In this document: positions 26,565 to 35,832 of the stretch, in pieces
How the letters are laid out: the number at the start of each line of letters is the position of its first letter
Numbering within the stretch: position 1 is the stretch's first letter
Assembly: GCA_900543915.1 (NCBI GenBank)
Contig: UQTB01000010.1
Span: forward strand, 1-59,594
Direction: 5' to 3'
DNA length: 59,594 bases
Origin: an uncultured Eubacteriales bacterium
Lineage (GTDB): Bacteria; Bacillota; Clostridia; Christensenellales; Borkfalkiaceae
Notes under the pieces: model-generated
The model's database searches: none
Told to the model about the DNA's origin: nothing
What the model saw: only the letters and a program-made list of their open reading frames with translations
Program-made: the position numbers and the translations under genes

Positions 26565-26600
26565 ACAGGGGGCGCGGTTTTTTCCGCGCCCCCTGTTTTT
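26565..26600 (+). terminator. Strong intrinsic terminator after the EamA gene
   Basis: A 13-bp perfect GC-rich stem (26565-26577 with 26584-26596) around a TTTTTT loop, followed by TTTTT. It lies between the convergent EamA and GH13 genes; on the minus strand no T run follows it. Confidence 0.85.
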
Positions 26601-26618
26601 CTCCCGAAAAAGGGAATT

Positions 26619-28184
26619 TCAGTTCAGTTCTTCGACGGTGATTGGCTTTTCTCCGCACTCCGCCCACACATAGGAAACCCCGTCCAGGATGATCTCCTCC
26701 GCCCGCACCTCCGCATGCAGGGAAGACAGCAGAGAGGTGACGGCGGCGCGGACGCGGTAGCGCCGCCCCGACGGATTGATGAACGCGAAGAACGCGCCGT
26801 TCCCCCGCGACATGATCAGGGGATATCCCTCGTTTAAAGTCTCGAAGGAGGCATCCGCCCCCAGACAGGGCTTTTCCCTGCGCAGCGCGAGCAGCTCCCG
26901 TACGCAGCGGTACAGCGAGCCGGGATCGCGCGCCTCGTCCTCGGCGTTGACGGACGGATCGCACGGCAGGAGGGGAAGATAGAGATTTTTTTCCTCCGCC
27001 GCCGAAAAGCCCGCATTCTCTTCCCGCGACCAGCGCATGGGCGTGCGGGAACCGGTACGGACATAGCCGCCGTCCTTGGACGGGATATTTTCATACGGCA
27101 TGCCGATCTCGTCTCCGTAATAAATCAGCGGCACGCACGGGAGCGCAAACAGAAAGGCGTACACGACCTTTAATTCCTCTCTGTCCCGCCCGAAGGAGAT
27201 GCGCGGCAGGTCGTGATTGCCGGAGGGAATACAGACGTATCCGTGCTCTTTTACCGCGGAGAGATTCTTTTTCAGATAGCGGAAAAACGTCTCCGCTTCT
27301 CCCAGTCCTTCCCTGCGGAAAAAACTGTGCCCGTTCCCGCGGAGCGCGTTCGTGCCCGGTTCGCTGCGGAAGAGCCCGGTATACCCCTGATCGTAGCAGT
27401 GCGTAAAGAAATCCACGTCAAAGCACTCCCCGCAGACGGACTTGTAAGGCTCGCCCCATTCGGCGACGAAGAGGGCGTCCGGAAAGCGCTGCCGCACCTT
27501 TGTGAAGATATCCTTCCAGACTTCCGCCGAACACGTGCCGTCGTCGTCCTTGACCATGACGCCCGCCATATCCACGCGGAAACCCGCCGCGCCCAGTTCC
27601 AGATAAAAGGTGATGATCTTTACGATCTCCTCCCGCACCTTTTTGCAGGCGTCCGCGGTATAGTGAAACTGCCAGGGATATTTTGTGTTCGCAAACCCGA
27701 AGTTGAGCGCGGGCTGACAGTAAAACGCGTTCAGCAGATAGCTTCCGTTCCGCTCCGAGTTGCCGGTGACGAGATTGTAGGGATAGCCCCCGTAGATATC
27801 GTCCGTCCAGATATAATAATCGGTATAAGCGTTGCGTCCCTCTTTTCGGGATTCCCGAAACCACGGATGCTCGTCCGAGGTATGCCCCGCGACGAGATCC
27901 AGGAGAATCTTAACGCCGAGGCGATCCGCCTCCGCAAACAGCGCTTTCAGATCCTCCATGCTGCCGAACCGGCTGTCGACCGCGTAATAGTCGGCGATAT
28001 CGTATCCGCCGTCGTGAAAGGGAGACACGAAGATCGGGTTAATCCACACGATATCCGCAAGCTCCGCGAGATAGGGCAGTTTTTCCGTGATCCCCTTCAA
28101 GTCGCCGATTCCGTCTCCGTCGCTGTCGTAAAACGAGGTGGGATAGACGTTGTAGATCACCGCTTTATCCAGATTTTTCTTCAT
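26619..28184 (-). CDS. GH13 alpha-amylase-family glucosidase, cytoplasmic
   Basis: A 521-aa enzyme without signal peptide, so it acts on imported sugars. GH13 regions are complete: DLVAGHTS (96-103), GFRVDMAG with nucleophile D205, AEWGE with acid/base E242, and GNHDLPR with H324-D325. The early block YPTSFYDSDGDGIGDLKGI is typical of oligo-1,6-glucosidase, alpha-glucosidase and trehalose-hydrolase subfamilies. ATG 28184 follows GGGAGGG by 8 nt; an earlier in-frame ATG overlaps the upstream gene. It is the last gene of the second operon. The exact linkage it cuts is uncertain. Confidence 0.92.
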   Translation of the reverse strand: MKKNLDKAVIYNVYPTSFYDSDGDGIGDLKGITEKLPYLAELADIVWINPIFVSPFHDGGYDIADYYAVDSRFGSMEDLKALFAEADRLGVKILLDLVAGHTSDEHPWFRESRKEGRNAYTDYYIWTDDIYGGYPYNLVTGNSERNGSYLLNAFYCQPALNFGFANTKYPWQFHYTADACKKVREEIVKIITFYLELGAAGFRVDMAGVMVKDDDGTCSAEVWKDIFTKVRQRFPDALFVAEWGEPYKSVCGECFDVDFFTHCYDQGYTGLFRSEPGTNALRGNGHSFFRREGLGEAETFFRYLKKNLSAVKEHGYVCIPSGNHDLPRISFGRDREELKVVYAFLFALPCVPLIYYGDEIGMPYENIPSKDGGYVRTGSRTPMRWSREENAGFSAAEEKNLYLPLLPCDPSVNAEDEARDPGSLYRCVRELLALRREKPCLGADASFETLNEGYPLIMSRGNGAFFAFINPSGRRYRVRAAVTSLLSSLHAEVRAEEIILDGVSYVWAECGEKPITVEELN

Positions 28185-28198
28185 TCCGAACCCTCCCG

Positions 28199-29464
28199 TC
28201 AAGAAACCGCGCTGCATACGTGCCGCCCGCGTCCGTCCTGTACGCGGACATAACAGTGTTTCACATCCGCATCCAGATTGTATACGACGTTATTCCCCAC
28301 GATCTCCGCGGGCGCCGAAAGCCATAGCGTAGAGGACTGCAGCGCGTCCTCATAAGTGTAATACGCCTCCGCGCGCACCGCCTCGGCATGCGCGGGAAGC
28401 TCCAGCGTCAGCACGCCGGATGAGGGCTCTCCCTTCACGCGCAGCAGCGCGTCTTTGCGGAAAAAGATCTCGTCCGCAAATGCGAACACCTCTTCCGCCG
28501 CCGCGCCCTGATAATGCCCGTGCGTAAAATGCGGCAGAAACGCGATCTGCGCATATCTGCATTCCGCCGCCGTGCGCACGATGGCGTCCGGCGCGAAGAA
28601 AACGTCGTCGATACTGCCGACGAACAGGAAGGGCGTGCGGTTTCCGTGCAGGACGGATTCGTCGTCCCAGAGGCCGATCGCCTTTCCCCCGCCGTTCTGA
28701 AGGTACGTTCCGAACTCGTTCAGCGAGCGCGCGTTGGAGAGCGCCCCGTAGACGGGTACGGCAAAGGAATAACGGTCGTCGTAGGCGGCGGCGAGACAGG
28801 CGAGAAAGCTCCCGTACGAGACGCCCGTGATGCCGATTTTGGTCTCGTCCACCGCGGGAAAGCTCCCGATGAAACTCGCGGAAGCGATCACGGAGGCGAG
28901 CGCGTGATACACCCATTGCTGTTCGACCGGTCTGCCCGCGTCCGTAAACGCGGCATTTACGGGTCCGTGCGGCTTTACGCTGTTCACGGTTACCGGATTC
29001 ATCGTGGAGCACCCGCTCCCCGGCATCCGCCCTTCGGTATCCATGGCTATGGCGGCATAGCCGCGGTCCGTCCACATCTTCACCCAGTCGTAAAAGGCCG
29101 TCCCCGTAGCGCCGTGCACCAGCACGACGGCGGGAACGGGCGCGGATTCGCTCGCCCCTTCCGGAATTCCCACGTAACAGAACACCTCCGTATCCTGAAC
29201 GGAACGGATAAAATACGCCTGTATCTCCCCGCAGTCCAGCGCCTCGCAGCGCTCTGCGGCGGGCGTCTGCCACAGAGACGCGGGAAATTCCACGCCCTCT
29301 TTCCCGTAAAACTGGCCGTCCGCCTTGATATCCGTCTTTGCCGGATAATATGCAAACTTATCCGTCTCTTCCTGCGGTTGTTCCTTCTCCCTGCACGCCG
29401 CGGAATTCATGAGGGCGAAAGCCGCCAGCGAAACGCACAGAACGCGCCTGAACAGCCCCTTCAT
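28199..29464 (-). CDS. Alpha/beta-hydrolase lipoprotein, probable glycan esterase
   Basis: A 421-aa lipoprotein (lipobox NSAAC, Cys 24) with an alpha/beta-hydrolase fold: oxyanion segment VVLVHGATG, nucleophile elbow GVSYGSF, acidic residue in GSIDDVFF and a histidine in HFTHGHYQG. It resembles the acetyl-xylan-esterase/prolyl-oligopeptidase-like group. A short beta domain follows at the C-terminus. It shares a 4-nt ATGA overlap with the upstream SGNH gene, so two different surface esterases are translationally coupled, consistent with deacylation of a decorated polysaccharide. Confidence 0.8.
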   Translation of the reverse strand: MKGLFRRVLCVSLAAFALMNSAACREKEQPQEETDKFAYYPAKTDIKADGQFYGKEGVEFPASLWQTPAAERCEALDCGEIQAYFIRSVQDTEVFCYVGIPEGASESAPVPAVVLVHGATGTAFYDWVKMWTDRGYAAIAMDTEGRMPGSGCSTMNPVTVNSVKPHGPVNAAFTDAGRPVEQQWVYHALASVIASASFIGSFPAVDETKIGITGVSYGSFLACLAAAYDDRYSFAVPVYGALSNARSLNEFGTYLQNGGGKAIGLWDDESVLHGNRTPFLFVGSIDDVFFAPDAIVRTAAECRYAQIAFLPHFTHGHYQGAAAEEVFAFADEIFFRKDALLRVKGEPSSGVLTLELPAHAEAVRAEAYYTYEDALQSSTLWLSAPAEIVGNNVVYNLDADVKHCYVRVQDGRGRHVCSAVS

Positions 29465-30735
29465 AGCGCCTCCTTTGCGTAATCGACGAAGGACGCGAGG
29501 ATATTCATCGCGTATACGCGGTGCATAAAGTCGTTGGGGTGGTTGACGTTGTTTGCCGAAATTTCGTAATATCTCTTATGTTCCAGCATCTTCAGCCCCA
29601 GATCATAGAGGTCGACGTAAGCCGCGCCCGCGTAGAGATAGGAAAACTCGCGGTACGCCGTCCCGATCGCCTTCTGGCGGGATCTGCTGACGAAATACTC
29701 GTTTCCGGGATAGGTGTTCAGAAAAACGATCTGGCAATCGGGATTGGCCGCGCGCGCCGCGTCGGCGATCGCGCCGATATTGACCGTAAATTCCTCCGCC
29801 GGGACCGCGCCCGCATCGTTCATTCCGAAGCCGATGATGAGGAAATCGGGCTTCAGACTGCGCAGCTTCGTGAGATTGTAGCCGCCGTTGTTCGAGGTGT
29901 CCGTTCCCGCTCCCCAGGCGGAAGTCTTGCCGCCCAGCGACATGTTGGTCATGTTGACCGTCACGCCGTAGATCCGCTCGATCTCGTCTTTGACGAGTTC
30001 CCCGTAAAACGGGCACTGCGGCGCGCGCCCCCAATGCTTGCTGGAAGAGCACCCTTCGGAAATGCTGTCCCCGAACACTGCCATGTCGATATCTTCGCCC
30101 GCTTCCAGCTTTTCCGTTAAAGCAGAGAGTTCGCCCGTGTCAGACTTGACGGCATCGTAGCCGAAATCCGCCGGATCGTAGACGTAGGTGATATGCACGT
30201 AATTTTCGTAGACGAGCGGTCCTTCGGTATAAGTCACTTTTACGGGATTCCCGGCGGAATCCATGCAGTCGAACAGCCGGTAGTTGTTCCCCGTGACGTT
30301 GTTGCCGTCCACTTCCGTAAAGCCGGACGGCATATCGATGCCGTACGCCCAGGAATCTTGAAATACGGGAATCGCGCTCTCCGCCGTGCGGACGAGCGTG
30401 CCGTCCTCCTCGACCGTATAATCCTTTCCCTCCTCGTACTGCTTGGTGAGCGTCCAGTCCCGGACGGCGATGATCTTTTCCGGCTCGAACATCGTCCGCG
30501 CGACCTCCGTATCCCCCTCCTCCACGAACATCGCCGTCTCGTTATACATCACGTTTCCAAGCCAGAAGGGGCGCACGCGCTCCTCCTCCGTGTAGCTGTA
30601 CGGGAGCAAATCCGCATCCGCCGTATAAAAGGGAAGGCTGCCGTAGTCGAATCCCTGCGGTTCCGGCGGCGTTCCGTCGCACGCACAAATCGCAAAGAGC
30701 AGCACGACTGCCAGAAACAGCGATAATTTTTTCAT
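29461..30735 (-). CDS. SGNH/GDSL-family lipoprotein, paralogue of the one at 12009-13280
   Basis: A 424-aa lipoprotein (lipobox AICAC, Cys 19). Same layout as its paralogue: N-terminal beta-sandwich with NVMYNETAMFVEEG (compare NTVYNETIWFAGD), then an SGNH domain with FGDSISEGCSSS, LGGKTSAWG, GFGMNDAG and NNVNHPNDFMHRVY. All four catalytic blocks are present. Acetyl- or other acyl-esterase activity on a surface glycan is inferred. GGAGG precedes the ATG. Confidence 0.85.
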   Translation of the reverse strand: MKKLSLFLAVVLLFAICACDGTPPEPQGFDYGSLPFYTADADLLPYSYTEEERVRPFWLGNVMYNETAMFVEEGDTEVARTMFEPEKIIAVRDWTLTKQYEEGKDYTVEEDGTLVRTAESAIPVFQDSWAYGIDMPSGFTEVDGNNVTGNNYRLFDCMDSAGNPVKVTYTEGPLVYENYVHITYVYDPADFGYDAVKSDTGELSALTEKLEAGEDIDMAVFGDSISEGCSSSKHWGRAPQCPFYGELVKDEIERIYGVTVNMTNMSLGGKTSAWGAGTDTSNNGGYNLTKLRSLKPDFLIIGFGMNDAGAVPAEEFTVNIGAIADAARAANPDCQIVFLNTYPGNEYFVSRSRQKAIGTAYREFSYLYAGAAYVDLYDLGLKMLEHKRYYEISANNVNHPNDFMHRVYAMNILASFVDYAKEAL

Positions 30736-30751
30736 AATTTCCTCCTTTCGG

Positions 30752-33220
30752 TCAAGAATTTCTTACGGTAAACGAGTATGCGCCCGCGCCGAGCGTCTGC
30801 CGCGGCAGCCCCTCGATTTCCAGAGCCGCCTCCGTTCCGCCGGGAATCTGTACGCGGTAAAAACACATTCCGTCCCTCCGTTCCCATGCGGAGAAGATCT
30901 TCCCCCGCACGGTCTCCACCGCGCTCTCGACAAAAGAAAGGGAGGGCACGGCCTTGGGCGCGATCAGAATCTTGTTCGCCCCGAACGCGTCTTCCGCCAG
31001 GCGGATCCCGCCGAGATATTCGTAGAGCCAGCCGTCGTAGCTGCCGAACATGGGATGATCGAACGAGTGCATCTCGCACTGCATTTCGCGTTCCCAGCGC
31101 TCCCACACCGTGGTCGCGCCGCACGCCGCCATATAGCCCCAGCCGGGATATGCGGGATTGACGAGCACCCGGACGAGCTCGTCCGTATAGCCGAGGTCGC
31201 TCAGCGCGTAAAACAGGTGGCGGTACCCCTGGTTGCCGCATGAAAGGTGCATCTCCCGCCGGCGGATATCCGCCATGACGTGCGCGCCGATCGCCGCCCG
31301 GTCTTTTTCGGGCGCGAGCCCCAGCGAGAGCGCGAGCGCGTTCGCCGTCTGGGTATTGTTGTCGTAAAATTTCCGGTCGGCGCGGTAAAAGCGGCGGTTG
31401 AAGGCTTCCCGCGCCCGCAGGCGGTGCCCGCCGTACGCCGCGGCGTCCGCCTCTCTCCCGGCGATCCGCGCGATCTTCTCCATGCAGACGATATGCCAGA
31501 AGAGATACGCCGAGGAGACGAGCAGATTGTCCGTACGGTTTTCCTCGTCCGGGAAGGGCAGCACCCAGTCGCCGTAATAGGTATAATTCATCAGATAACC
31601 GGTCGAATGCGCGATGAGAAAATCCGTCCAGGCTTTCAGCGCGCCGTAATGGCGGTCGATCGGGCGCCGGTCTCCGTACCATTCGTACGAGCGGAGCGCA
31701 AACAACAGATAACACACGCTGACGGGATCCGCCGGGCGTTTCCCCACGTAAAAAGGCGCAGTGTCAGCGATCCGCCCCAGCTCGTCCGCAGTGTCCGTGA
31801 TATCGTCCGTCACCTTCGGGAAGACGCGTTCCATGCCGTAATTGTTGACGGACTGATAGATCCGGCTGGAGAGGTCGTTCAGCCACATGAAGCGTTCGTC
31901 CCGCTGCGGGCAGTCCGTCATGATGCCGTGCAGGTTGTTCGCTTCGGTCAGCGCCGCCATCTCGTGCAGGCGGTTCACCACCTCGTCCGAGCATGAAAAC
32001 GCACCGCACCGGCGCACGGCGGTATGCACGTGCTCGGCGGTCAGCGATACGATCTCGGCGCCGTCCTCCGCTTTGACGAACACATAGCGGAACCCGTGAT
32101 AGGTAAACCGCGGCGCATATTCCTCAATTCCCTCTCCTTTGAGAAGATAGACGTCCTTGTTACCCGCGAGCCTCAGATTGGAGCGGTTCAGCGTGCCGTC
32201 CGGGGCGAGATCTTCGCCGTGATAGAGCGTCACCCGGCTGCCCCGCGGCCCTCTGACGCGGATGCGGCACCACCCCGCGATGTTCTTTCCCACGTCAAAG
32301 AGCACGGAGCCGTCCGCCGTCCGGCGCGATCCGACGGGCGGAAGAACCTCGCAGACGCGGATGGGCGGAATGGACTGGTGCACCAACCGCCCCGTCGGCG
32401 GCGTGACCTCGCGCAGAAGATACATCCAGCCGTTCTCCCAGGCGGGTTCCTCCGAAGCGCACGCCCAGGAATCCGTCTCCTTGCGCGCGTCGTATACCTC
32501 CCCGCCGTAAACGCTGCTCTCCACGATCGCGCCGCCCTTCGCCCACCACATATCCTTGCCGGTATAGGCCTCGTAGCGCTCGCCGTCCTCGAACAGCACG
32601 TTGAGCTGCAGCAGCAGCTCCTTTTTTCCCAGCCAGCCGTTCCCCAGCATGACGCCGAGGACGTTTTTCTCCCCGTTCAGCAGGTCCGTCACGTCGTATG
32701 CGACGTAATACACCCGCTTCTTGAGGTCGGAAAGCGCGGGAGACAAAACGCTGTCGCCGACCTTTTTCCCGTTCAGGTACAGTTCGTGATAGCCCAGCCC
32801 CGCGACGAAACACCTGGCGCGCGCGATCTTTTTGCGGGGAAGATCGTAGAGATCCTTTCGCACGAGAAGCGCGGCGCCCGTAAAATTCGCGGGGACGCTC
32901 ACCCAATAGCCCTTCCAGTCCCCCGGGGAAAGCAGCCCCGTCTCGAACCGCGCCGCGGCGGTGTCCTCGGAGCCGTCCGTACCGCGGGCGGTCAGCGTAA
33001 CTTCATAGCGCTCGTCCGAACGCAGGATCTCGCGCGGGAGGAGAATCCCCACCGTCTCGCCGCTCCGGACCGTCCCGCCGGCGTATACGGACTCGCCGCC
33101 GCAGGTGACCGCGACTGCATAGGATTCCTGCGGGATATCCGTTTTCCAGCACAGAAGGGGCGCTTCGTCCACGCCCAGCGGGCTGCGCTCATAATCGATT
33201 GTCAAGTCAAATATCTTCAT
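30752..33220 (-). CDS. GH78 alpha-L-rhamnosidase, cytoplasmic (second of two)
   Basis: An 822-aa enzyme that releases terminal alpha-L-rhamnose. No signal peptide, so it works in the cytoplasm on imported oligosaccharides. N-terminal beta-sandwich domains (LDYERSPLGVDEAPLLCWK-like opening, WKGYWVS, YLNGKKVGDSVLSP) precede the (alpha/alpha)6 barrel. The family block DCPQRDERFMWLND carries the catalytic-acid region, and WEREMQCEMHSFDHPMFGS the other conserved acidic/His region. ATG 33220 overlaps the upstream rhamnosidase gene by 14 nt; its ribosome binding site is weak (GAGAAAGG), so translation may depend on coupling. Confidence 0.92.
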   Translation of the reverse strand: MKIFDLTIDYERSPLGVDEAPLLCWKTDIPQESYAVAVTCGGESVYAGGTVRSGETVGILLPREILRSDERYEVTLTARGTDGSEDTAAARFETGLLSPGDWKGYWVSVPANFTGAALLVRKDLYDLPRKKIARARCFVAGLGYHELYLNGKKVGDSVLSPALSDLKKRVYYVAYDVTDLLNGEKNVLGVMLGNGWLGKKELLLQLNVLFEDGERYEAYTGKDMWWAKGGAIVESSVYGGEVYDARKETDSWACASEEPAWENGWMYLLREVTPPTGRLVHQSIPPIRVCEVLPPVGSRRTADGSVLFDVGKNIAGWCRIRVRGPRGSRVTLYHGEDLAPDGTLNRSNLRLAGNKDVYLLKGEGIEEYAPRFTYHGFRYVFVKAEDGAEIVSLTAEHVHTAVRRCGAFSCSDEVVNRLHEMAALTEANNLHGIMTDCPQRDERFMWLNDLSSRIYQSVNNYGMERVFPKVTDDITDTADELGRIADTAPFYVGKRPADPVSVCYLLFALRSYEWYGDRRPIDRHYGALKAWTDFLIAHSTGYLMNYTYYGDWVLPFPDEENRTDNLLVSSAYLFWHIVCMEKIARIAGREADAAAYGGHRLRAREAFNRRFYRADRKFYDNNTQTANALALSLGLAPEKDRAAIGAHVMADIRRREMHLSCGNQGYRHLFYALSDLGYTDELVRVLVNPAYPGWGYMAACGATTVWERWEREMQCEMHSFDHPMFGSYDGWLYEYLGGIRLAEDAFGANKILIAPKAVPSLSFVESAVETVRGKIFSAWERRDGMCFYRVQIPGGTEAALEIEGLPRQTLGAGAYSFTVRNS

Positions 33221-35750
33221 GCCTTTCTCTCGTCTGAATGGTAATCGTAAATGCTCCGTTGGAAAGCGACAGCGCATCCTGCGCCGCAATTCCGCCCGAT
33301 CGGAGGGTCATTCCCGCCGCGCGCACCGTGAGCGAAGTATTGCCCGGCGTTTTGACGGAGAGGAGGATATCCTCCCCGGCGCGTTCCCAGCGGACAAAGA
33401 TTTTGCCGCGGACGGTATCCAGCGTCCCCTCCGCAAAGGAGAGCTGCCGCACGAAACAGGGGGCGACGACGATCCTTTGGAAAGCGCCTTCGCACTCCTC
33501 CGTGCGGATCCCTGCGATGTAATTGCAGAAAAATCCGTCATACGCGGTGAACATCGGGTGATTGAAGGAATGCATGTCGCTTCCCACCGAATCTTCCCAG
33601 CGTTCCCATACCGACGTGGCGCCCTGTTTCAGCATGTAGCCCCAGCCGGGATATGCGGGATTTTCCAAAAGGGAAACCAGTGTTTCGGCATAACCGTACG
33701 CGGCTAAATTGTAGAATAAATGCCGGTAGCCCTGGTTGCCGCAGGTCATGTGATACCCGCGGGCGACGATATCGTCGTTTGCGGCCTGCGCCCAGCGCCG
33801 CCTGAGCGCCTCGTCTTCCCGGAATACGGTCAGCGCGACCGCGCATTCGGTCTGAGAGCCGCTTCCGTACATCCCCGTTTCGGGATGAAAATATACTTCG
33901 TCGAATTTGGCTTTATCGTGCGCGTAATCCCGCGCGTACTGCGCCGCGTCCTCCGCGTAGCCCAGGATGCGCGCGATCTCGCCCATCTGCAAGAGATACC
34001 AGAGATAATAGGCCGCGCTCATGAACCGCGGCTCCACAAAGGCGGAAAACGTATCCCGCTCCCTGGAGACGGCGTAGATCAGCGCGGGGCACCAGTCTCC
34101 GTAGATCGCGTGCCCGACCGTTCCGCCGTTCCGATCCGCATCCGCTTTCAGATACGCCACCCATTTCCGAAATCCCGCGTAGTTACGGCGGAGCACCTCT
34201 TTGTCTTTGTAAAAACGCCAGTGAATCAGCCCCAGAACGGTATAGGCGGAGATGACGTCCGCCTTCGTCGAGCCGACCTCGAAGGGCACGGTATCCGGGA
34301 TCACGCCCTCCTCGCTCTGCTCCGCGGTGATCATGTCGATGAAGTTGGCGAGATAGCCGTCCAGCGCAAAATTGCAGACGGACTGATAGATGCGGCTGGA
34401 TATGTCGTTCAGCCAGCCCAGGCGCTCGTCCCGCTGCGGGCAGTCGGTGAACGTGCCGTTCAGGTTGTTGCCCTCCGTCTGCACCGCGATCCGGTGCAGG
34501 TCGTTCAGCGTTTCGCTCGAGCAGGCAAACGTCCCGGCGGGCGCCACGTCCGAACGCAGATAACAGACCGAGACATTTAAAAGGGAGACTTCCCCCTCCG
34601 TCCGGATGTCCGCATACTGGAACCCGTGGTAAGTAAAGGTCGGGGCGTAAATTTCCTCCCCTTCCCCTTTCAGATAATAGACGTCTCTGCAGTCCGCCGC
34701 GCGGTAGTTGGCGTTGTCCAGCCTGCCGTCCGGCAGAAGCCGCTCCGCATGCGCGATCTCGACGCGCGCACCCCGCGCGCCCCGCACGGCAATTTTCAGA
34801 AAGCCGCAGAGATTAACCCCCGTATCCACCCGATAACCGCCGCCGTCCGGCGTCACGGATGCGGGCGCAAATTCCCTCACCACGCGCATGGGCGGGAGGG
34901 GATTTGCTTTGAAGGCGCCCGCAGGCGCATCCGCCGCAAACGCCGCCACCCAGTTGCCGAACGTCACCTTGTAATCGGGATCCAGCCAGTTCTCCTCCCG
35001 GCGGGCGTCGTACACCTCGCCGTCGTACACCCCGTTGATCAAAACGGGGTCGCGCTTGACGTTCCACGCGCGCCCCGCAAACGTGGGCGTCACCGAGACG
35101 GTGCCGTCCTCGAACACCGTGCGCATCACGCCGTACATCCGCTTCGCGCCGTAAAAGCCGTATCCCAGGCGGGCGCAGAGCGCGTTTTTCCCCTGTCTGA
35201 AATGCAGTTCAAACGTCCTGTAATAGATGTTTTTACACCAGACCGCGACGGCGCCGTCGAAATAGCCGTCGTCCAGCAGCGCTCCGTTCAGATAAAACTG
35301 TCCCGTTCCGAGCGCAGCGACGTAAAAGCGCGCGCTTTTGACGGGTTTTTCTATTTCAAAGTCGAAACGCACGTCGTCCGCCGCGCCGGAAAACCCGAGC
35401 GGCTGCCCGATCCACTCTGCCTTAAACTCCCGTTCGGGATCCAGAAACGCCGTTTCAAACCACGTGATTTCGCTTTCAATGCCCCCGGAAATCACTTTCC
35501 AGAAGTAGCGCGTGCAGCTTTCGAGCGCACGCCCTTCATAGGGCACGCGCACGCTTTCCCCCGAAACCACCGTCCCGCTGTCCCACAGATCCGCCGCGTC
35601 CGCTTCGAGAAGCGAACGGGAGGAAGCGACCAGAATGCGGTAGTCTTGTTGATATCCTTCGCCCGTCAGCTGCCAGGAAAAAGCGGGCGCCTTGTTGTCC
35701 AGTCCGAGCGGCTCTCTTCTGCCGTCCGTCGTCAGTTTCGTTATGTTCAT
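33207..35750 (-). CDS. GH78 alpha-L-rhamnosidase, cytoplasmic (first of two)
   Basis: An 847-aa paralogue of the enzyme encoded immediately downstream, also without signal peptide. Opening block TTDGRREPLGLDNKAPAFSW and AEWIGQ are typical of GH78 N-terminal domains; the catalytic block is DCPQRDERLGWLND and the late block DSVGSDMHSFNHPMFTAYDG. The two copies differ widely outside these blocks, suggesting different aglycone or linkage preference rather than a recent duplication. AGGAAAAG precedes the ATG. Confidence 0.92.
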   Translation of the reverse strand: MNITKLTTDGRREPLGLDNKAPAFSWQLTGEGYQQDYRILVASSRSLLEADAADLWDSGTVVSGESVRVPYEGRALESCTRYFWKVISGGIESEITWFETAFLDPEREFKAEWIGQPLGFSGAADDVRFDFEIEKPVKSARFYVAALGTGQFYLNGALLDDGYFDGAVAVWCKNIYYRTFELHFRQGKNALCARLGYGFYGAKRMYGVMRTVFEDGTVSVTPTFAGRAWNVKRDPVLINGVYDGEVYDARREENWLDPDYKVTFGNWVAAFAADAPAGAFKANPLPPMRVVREFAPASVTPDGGGYRVDTGVNLCGFLKIAVRGARGARVEIAHAERLLPDGRLDNANYRAADCRDVYYLKGEGEEIYAPTFTYHGFQYADIRTEGEVSLLNVSVCYLRSDVAPAGTFACSSETLNDLHRIAVQTEGNNLNGTFTDCPQRDERLGWLNDISSRIYQSVCNFALDGYLANFIDMITAEQSEEGVIPDTVPFEVGSTKADVISAYTVLGLIHWRFYKDKEVLRRNYAGFRKWVAYLKADADRNGGTVGHAIYGDWCPALIYAVSRERDTFSAFVEPRFMSAAYYLWYLLQMGEIARILGYAEDAAQYARDYAHDKAKFDEVYFHPETGMYGSGSQTECAVALTVFREDEALRRRWAQAANDDIVARGYHMTCGNQGYRHLFYNLAAYGYAETLVSLLENPAYPGWGYMLKQGATSVWERWEDSVGSDMHSFNHPMFTAYDGFFCNYIAGIRTEECEGAFQRIVVAPCFVRQLSFAEGTLDTVRGKIFVRWERAGEDILLSVKTPGNTSLTVRAAGMTLRSGGIAAQDALSLSNGAFTITIQTRERHEDI

Positions 35751-35773
35751 GTTTCTTTTCCTGTAAACGATCT

Positions 35774-35805
35774 CCGCGGGAATACCCTTACGGATACCCC
35801 CGCGG
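35774..35805. other. Intercistronic hairpin
   Basis: CCGCGGG/CCCGCGG arms enclose an inner TA-rich stem in the 82-nt gap between the large surface protein gene and the first rhamnosidase gene. It has no T run, so a role in mRNA processing or stability is more likely than termination. Confidence 0.45.
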
Positions 35806-35832
35806 TATCGCCTTTCATTTCCTTCTACCGTG

